A stretch of DNA of 10,296 nucleotides from Shewanella sp. Lineage in GTDB: Bacteria; Pseudomonadota; Gammaproteobacteria; Enterobacterales; Shewanellaceae. The stretch covers positions 1 to 10,296 of the forward strand of contig SDWK01000030.1 in NCBI GenBank assembly GCA_004195335.1. The letters are read 5' to 3'. Below the pieces are notes generated by a model. That model saw nothing but the letters and a program-made list of their open reading frames with translations, searched no databases and was not told the origin of the DNA. The translations under genes were made by a program, and so were the position numbers. Position 1 is the stretch's first letter. Every line of letters starts with the position of its first letter. Of this stretch, positions 6,435 through 10,296 are shown piece after piece.

Positions 6435-6482
6435 ATGTCACGTAAAATTCGTGTCTTTTTCTATTTTCATAAAGAAAATTAG
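6435..6482 (+). CDS. pheM: pheM-like phenylalanyl-tRNA synthetase leader peptide
   Basis: A 15-codon ORF, MSRKIRVFFYFHKEN, ending in TAG at 6480-6482, 49 bases before the pheS ATG. The aromatic run Phe-Phe-Tyr-Phe is encoded by TTT TTC TAT TTT at 6456-6467. AAGGA at 6427-6431 is a Shine-Dalgarno sequence with a short 3-base gap. In E. coli the pheST operon is controlled by attenuation through the Phe-rich PheM leader peptide, which has a similar short basic/hydrophobic start and FFFYF core. Position, size and composition make this a functional counterpart: ribosome stalling on the Phe codons when charged tRNA-Phe is scarce would raise pheST expression. The mechanism in this genome is inferred, because a normal attenuator terminator is not evident after it. 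Confidence 0.75.
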   Translation: MSRKIRVFFYFHKEN

Positions 6483-6486
6483 CTAG

Positions 6487-7515
<1,029 letters not shown>

Positions 7516-7530
7516 CGGAGCAGTATTAGC

Positions 7531-9918
7531 ATGAAATTTAGTGAATCTTGGCTTCGTGAGTGGGTAAACCCAAACATTAGCCGTGAAGAATTATCCCATC
7601 AAATCACCATGGCTGGTTTGGAAGTGGATGGTATTGAAAGTGTTGCCGGTGAGTTTACTGGTGTCGTCGTTGGTGAAGTTGTCGAATGTGGTCAACATCC
7701 GGACGCCGATAAGCTACGAGTAACGAAGATCAATGTCGGTGAAGATGAGTTGATCGACATTGTTTGTGGCGCACCTAACTGTCGTCTGGGCATTAAAGTT
7801 GCGGTGGCTATGGTCGGTGCAGTATTACCCGGTGATTTTAAAATTAAGAAAGCCAAATTACGCGGTGAGCCGTCGTTTGGTATGCTTTGCTCATATGGTG
7901 AGCTAGGCATCAATGTTGAAAGCGATGGTATTCTCGAACTACCACTCGATGCGCCAATTGGTGCAGACCTTCGCGATTATTTAAGCCTTAATGACGCCAT
8001 CATTGATGTGGACCTGACCGCTAACCGTGCAGATTGTCTTGGTATGGCAGGTCTTGCCCGAGAAGTCGGTGTGTTAAACCGTCAGTCTGTGACCGAGCCT
8101 AGCTGGGAAGCGGTTACCGCTACGATTGATGACGCTATTAAGATCGATCTGCAGGCGCCGGAATTTTGTCCACGTTATTTAGGTCGTGTCGTTAAAAACG
8201 TTAACGTGAGAGCCGAGTCTCCACTTTGGATGCAAGAGAAGTTGCGTCGTAGTGGTATTCGTTCAATAGATCCTATTGTCGATATTACTAACTACGTGTT
8301 GATCGAATTTGGTCAGCCTATGCACGCATTTGACCTTGCTAAAATAGCGGGTGACATTCAAGTACGCATGGGAAGTGGTGATGAGAAGCTCACACTGCTT
8401 GATGGTAAAGAGATCACGGTACCTACAGACTCTTTAGTCATTAGCGATCAAGAGAAGTCTCTGGCGCTTGCTGGTGTCTTTGGTGGCGAATTCTCAGGGG
8501 TGAACAGCGATACTCAGGATATTATGCTCGAATGTGCTTTCTTTGCACCTTTAGCTATCTTAGGTAAGGCGCGTCGTCTTGGATTGCATACCGACTCTTC
8601 ACATCGCTTCGAGCGAGGCGTTGATCCTGAGCTGCAGCATAAAGTCATGGACCGAGCGACACGTTTGGTTCTCGATATCTGTGGCGGCGAGGCGGGTCCT
8701 GTTGTCGAAGCTAAATCAGATGAACATCTGCCTAAGCCTGTTGAAATCGTATTACGTCGCAGCAAGCTTGACCGCATCTTGGGTCATCATGTCTGTGATG
8801 CTGAAGTCACAGAGATCCTTGAGCGTCTGGGTTTCGAAGTCACATTCAATTCAGATAGCTGGGACGTCACGACCGCAACGTATCGTTTCGACATGGCTAT
8901 CGAAGAAGACTTGATTGAAGAAGTGGCTCGTATCTACGGTTACAACAATATCCCTAACATCGCCCCTGTAGCGTCGCTAAGCATGCCTGTTCATAAAGAA
9001 TCAGCTATCAGCTTAAAACGTGTTCGCAGCATGCTTGTTGCCCGTGGTTTCCAGGAAGCGGTGACTTATAGCTTCGTCGATCCTAAGTTGCAAAACTTAG
9101 TTCATCCAGATGAAGAGGCGATGATATTACCGAACCCAATCTCTATTGAGATGTCGGCGATGAGACTGTCGATGTTTACCGGTCTTTTAGGTGCCGTGGG
9201 TTATAACCAGAGCCGTCAGCAAAACCGTGTTCGTTTATTCGAGACCGGTTTACGCTTTGTTCCTGATAACACTGCAGAATCAAAAGTTCGTCAGCAAGCT
9301 ATGTTAGGTGCGGTTATCTCAGGTAACCAAAATGATGAACATTGGTCAATGGAGTCTAAAACGGTCGATTTCTTCGATCTTAAGGGTGACCTGGAAGCCG
9401 TTATCGGTTTGACCGTTTCCGATGCTGAATTTACTTTAAGAAGTGCAACACATCCAGCTCTTCATCCGGGGCAATGTGCTGAAATATTAAGGAATGATCG
9501 AGTCATTGGTATCATTGGAGCGGTACATCCAAGCTTAGAAAAGCCTTTTGGACTCAATGGTAAAACAATTGTTTTTGAGCTCGAATTGGACGCTTTATTA
9601 CATGCCTGCATACCGCTAGCCCAGACTGTATCTAAGTTTCCTGCTAACCGTCGTGACATTGCCATCGTAGTTGATGATAGTGTTTTTGCCGGAGATGTTG
9701 TAAAAATGATAAGAAAAGTTGGCCAAAATCAGTTGGTTGGCTTAAACTTATTCGACGTATACCAAGGTAAAGGTGTTGAGCCGGGCAAAAAGAGCCTAGC
9801 CATCGCACTTACATTACAAGACAACACTCGTACACTTGAAGAAAAAGAGATAGCTGAGATGGTCGATTTAGTGGTTTCCGCTCTCAAGTCCGAGTTCAAC
9901 GCACTGTTGAGGGATTAA
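7531..9918 (+). CDS. pheT: phenylalanyl-tRNA synthetase beta subunit
   Basis: Non-catalytic partner of PheS; binds and positions tRNA-Phe and edits mischarged Tyr-tRNA. Length 795 residues, as in E. coli, with the normal bacterial domain order: N-terminal region [18 protein letters not shown]-type tRNA-binding domain about 40-150 ([15 protein letters not shown] at 56-70, VCGAPN at 78-83, [10 protein letters not shown] at 117-126); B3/B4 editing domain about 210-385 ([20 protein letters not shown] at 252-271, HRFERGVDP at 358-366); B5 domain about 400-475 ([20 protein letters not shown] at 451-470); catalytic-like core about 485-690 ([22 protein letters not shown]); and the C-terminal ferredoxin-fold anticodon-binding domain about 700-795 ([34 protein letters not shown]). 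GGAG at 7517-7520 is ten bases before the ATG. No frameshift or truncation. ihfA follows after five bases. Confidence 0.99.
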   Translation: MKFSESWLREWVNPNISREELSHQITMAGLEVDGIESVAGEFTGVVVGEVVECGQHPDADKLRVTKINVGEDELIDIVCGAPNCRLGIKVAVAMVGAVLPGDFKIKKAKLRGEPSFGMLCSYGELGINVESDGILELPLDAPIGADLRDYLSLNDAIIDVDLTANRADCLGMAGLAREVGVLNRQSVTEPSWEAVTATIDDAIKIDLQAPEFCPRYLGRVVKNVNVRAESPLWMQEKLRRSGIRSIDPIVDITNYVLIEFGQPMHAFDLAKIAGDIQVRMGSGDEKLTLLDGKEITVPTDSLVISDQEKSLALAGVFGGEFSGVNSDTQDIMLECAFFAPLAILGKARRLGLHTDSSHRFERGVDPELQHKVMDRATRLVLDICGGEAGPVVEAKSDEHLPKPVEIVLRRSKLDRILGHHVCDAEVTEILERLGFEVTFNSDSWDVTTATYRFDMAIEEDLIEEVARIYGYNNIPNIAPVASLSMPVHKESAISLKRVRSMLVARGFQEAVTYSFVDPKLQNLVHPDEEAMILPNPISIEMSAMRLSMFTGLLGAVGYNQSRQQNRVRLFETGLRFVPDNTAESKVRQQAMLGAVISGNQNDEHWSMESKTVDFFDLKGDLEAVIGLTVSDAEFTLRSATHPALHPGQCAEILRNDRVIGIIGAVHPSLEKPFGLNGKTIVFELELDALLHACIPLAQTVSKFPANRRDIAIVVDDSVFAGDVVKMIRKVGQNQLVGLNLFDVYQGKGVEPGKKSLAIALTLQDNTRTLEEKEIAEMVDLVVSALKSEFNALLRD

Positions 9919-9923
9919 AGAAT

Positions 9924-10220
9924 ATGGCACTTACCAAAGCCGAAATGGCAGAGCATCTTTTTGAAACGCTAGGAATGAACAAGCGTGTGGCAAAGGAGAT
10001 GGTAGAGACGTTTTTCGAAGAAATTCGTCAAGCACTCGAAAGTGGTGAGCAGGTCAAGTTATCTGGCTTTGGCAACTTTGACCTTAGAGATAAGAATCAA
10101 AGACCGGGAAGGAACCCGAAAACAGGCGAGGATATTCCAATCTCAGCTCGCCGAGTCGTGACTTTCAGACCTGGACAAAAGCTTAAGAGCCGAGTCGAAG
10201 AGTCTAACGCGAAAAAATAA
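9924..10220 (+). CDS. ihfA: integration host factor alpha subunit
   Basis: Small DNA-bending protein (98 residues; E. coli 99) that pairs with IhfB and binds and sharply bends specific sites, acting in nucleoid architecture, transcription, replication and site-specific recombination. The complete HU/IHF fold is present: helical N-terminus ([20 protein letters not shown]), the [20 protein letters not shown] segment (42-61), the beta-arm tip [13 protein letters not shown] (61-73) whose Pro intercalates into DNA, and [17 protein letters not shown] to the end. It starts five bases after the pheT stop, with GAGGG inside the pheT end as likely ribosome-binding site, so translation is coupled; pheST-ihfA linkage is the usual gammaproteobacterial arrangement. 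The stop codon lies in the loop of a short hairpin. Confidence 0.99.
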   Translation: MALTKAEMAEHLFETLGMNKRVAKEMVETFFEEIRQALESGEQVKLSGFGNFDLRDKNQRPGRNPKTGEDIPISARRVVTFRPGQKLKSRVEESNAKK

Positions 10221-10228
10221 TCGCGTTA
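10205..10228 (+). repeat. 8-bp inverted repeat enclosing the ihfA stop codon
   Basis: TAACGCGA (10205-10212) and TCGCGTTA (10221-10228) are perfect complements with an 8-base A-rich loop that contains the TAA stop. There is no T-run after it, so it is not the terminator, but it may protect the mRNA end or affect termination of translation. Confidence 0.45.
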
Positions 10229-10242
10229 AGTTCGTTACAGTC

Positions 10243-10267
10243 AAGGCCACTCATGTAGTGGCTTTTT
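10243..10267 (+). terminator. intrinsic terminator of the pheST-ihfA operon
   Basis: GCCACT (10246-10251) pairs with AGTGGC (10257-10262) around CATGT, with AAG/TTT extending the stem, then five T (10263-10267). It lies 23 bases after the ihfA stop. Confidence 0.9.
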
Positions 10268-10296
10268 CTGTATATTTTTGTAGTGAAATTTATATC

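Noticed and set aside
8514..8914. Frames on both strands inside pheT
   Set aside because: Shadows of the editing and B5 domains; no independent evidence.

Overview
The window looks like a stretch of a gammaproteobacterial chromosome, most likely Shewanella or a close marine relative. The evidence is near-colinear similarity of PheS, PheT and IhfA to the enterobacterial proteins, AT-rich intergenic DNA, a methyl-accepting chemotaxis gene directly upstream of pheS, and the absence of rplT in front of pheS (in Escherichia coli pheM-pheS-pheT-ihfA follows rplT). The genus assignment is inference from recalled gene order, not from a search.

Left part (1-1740, plus strand). A possible 3' end of a membrane-protein gene (1-192) is followed by a SpoIIAA-like/STAS protein (232-615) with its own terminator. 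A short region then holds a possible 25-residue membrane micro-ORF and 3.5 copies of a 13-bp tandem repeat ending at the ribosome-binding site of the next gene. That gene (808-1677) encodes an exported protein made of two tandem retropepsin-like (PF05618, 'ATP-dependent zinc protease'/RimB-like) domains, each with its own DTGA motif. A symmetrical terminator separates it from the convergent genes to its right.

Middle part (1750-6129, minus strand). A membrane sensor histidine-kinase-like protein (dCache-HAMP-PAS-kinase, with an unusual short ATP lid) lies downstream of a methyl-accepting chemotaxis protein. Both are signal-transduction receptors, and no response regulator is seen. A perfect 14-bp inverted repeat sits between them, and a probable dispersed intergenic repeat lies at the 3' end of the kinase gene.

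Right part (6130-10296, plus strand). A 402-bp divergent intergenic region carries a candidate sigma-70 promoter, several dyads and a 15-codon Phe/Tyr-rich leader ORF resembling pheM. It is followed by the operon pheS-pheT-ihfA: both subunits of phenylalanyl-tRNA synthetase and the alpha subunit of integration host factor, closed by an intrinsic terminator. The leader peptide implies control by phenylalanyl-tRNA charging, but the usual intrinsic attenuator between leader and pheS is not visible. The least ordinary items are the single-chain double-DTG protease, the pheM-like leader without a clear terminator, the 13-bp repeats and the degenerate kinase domain.
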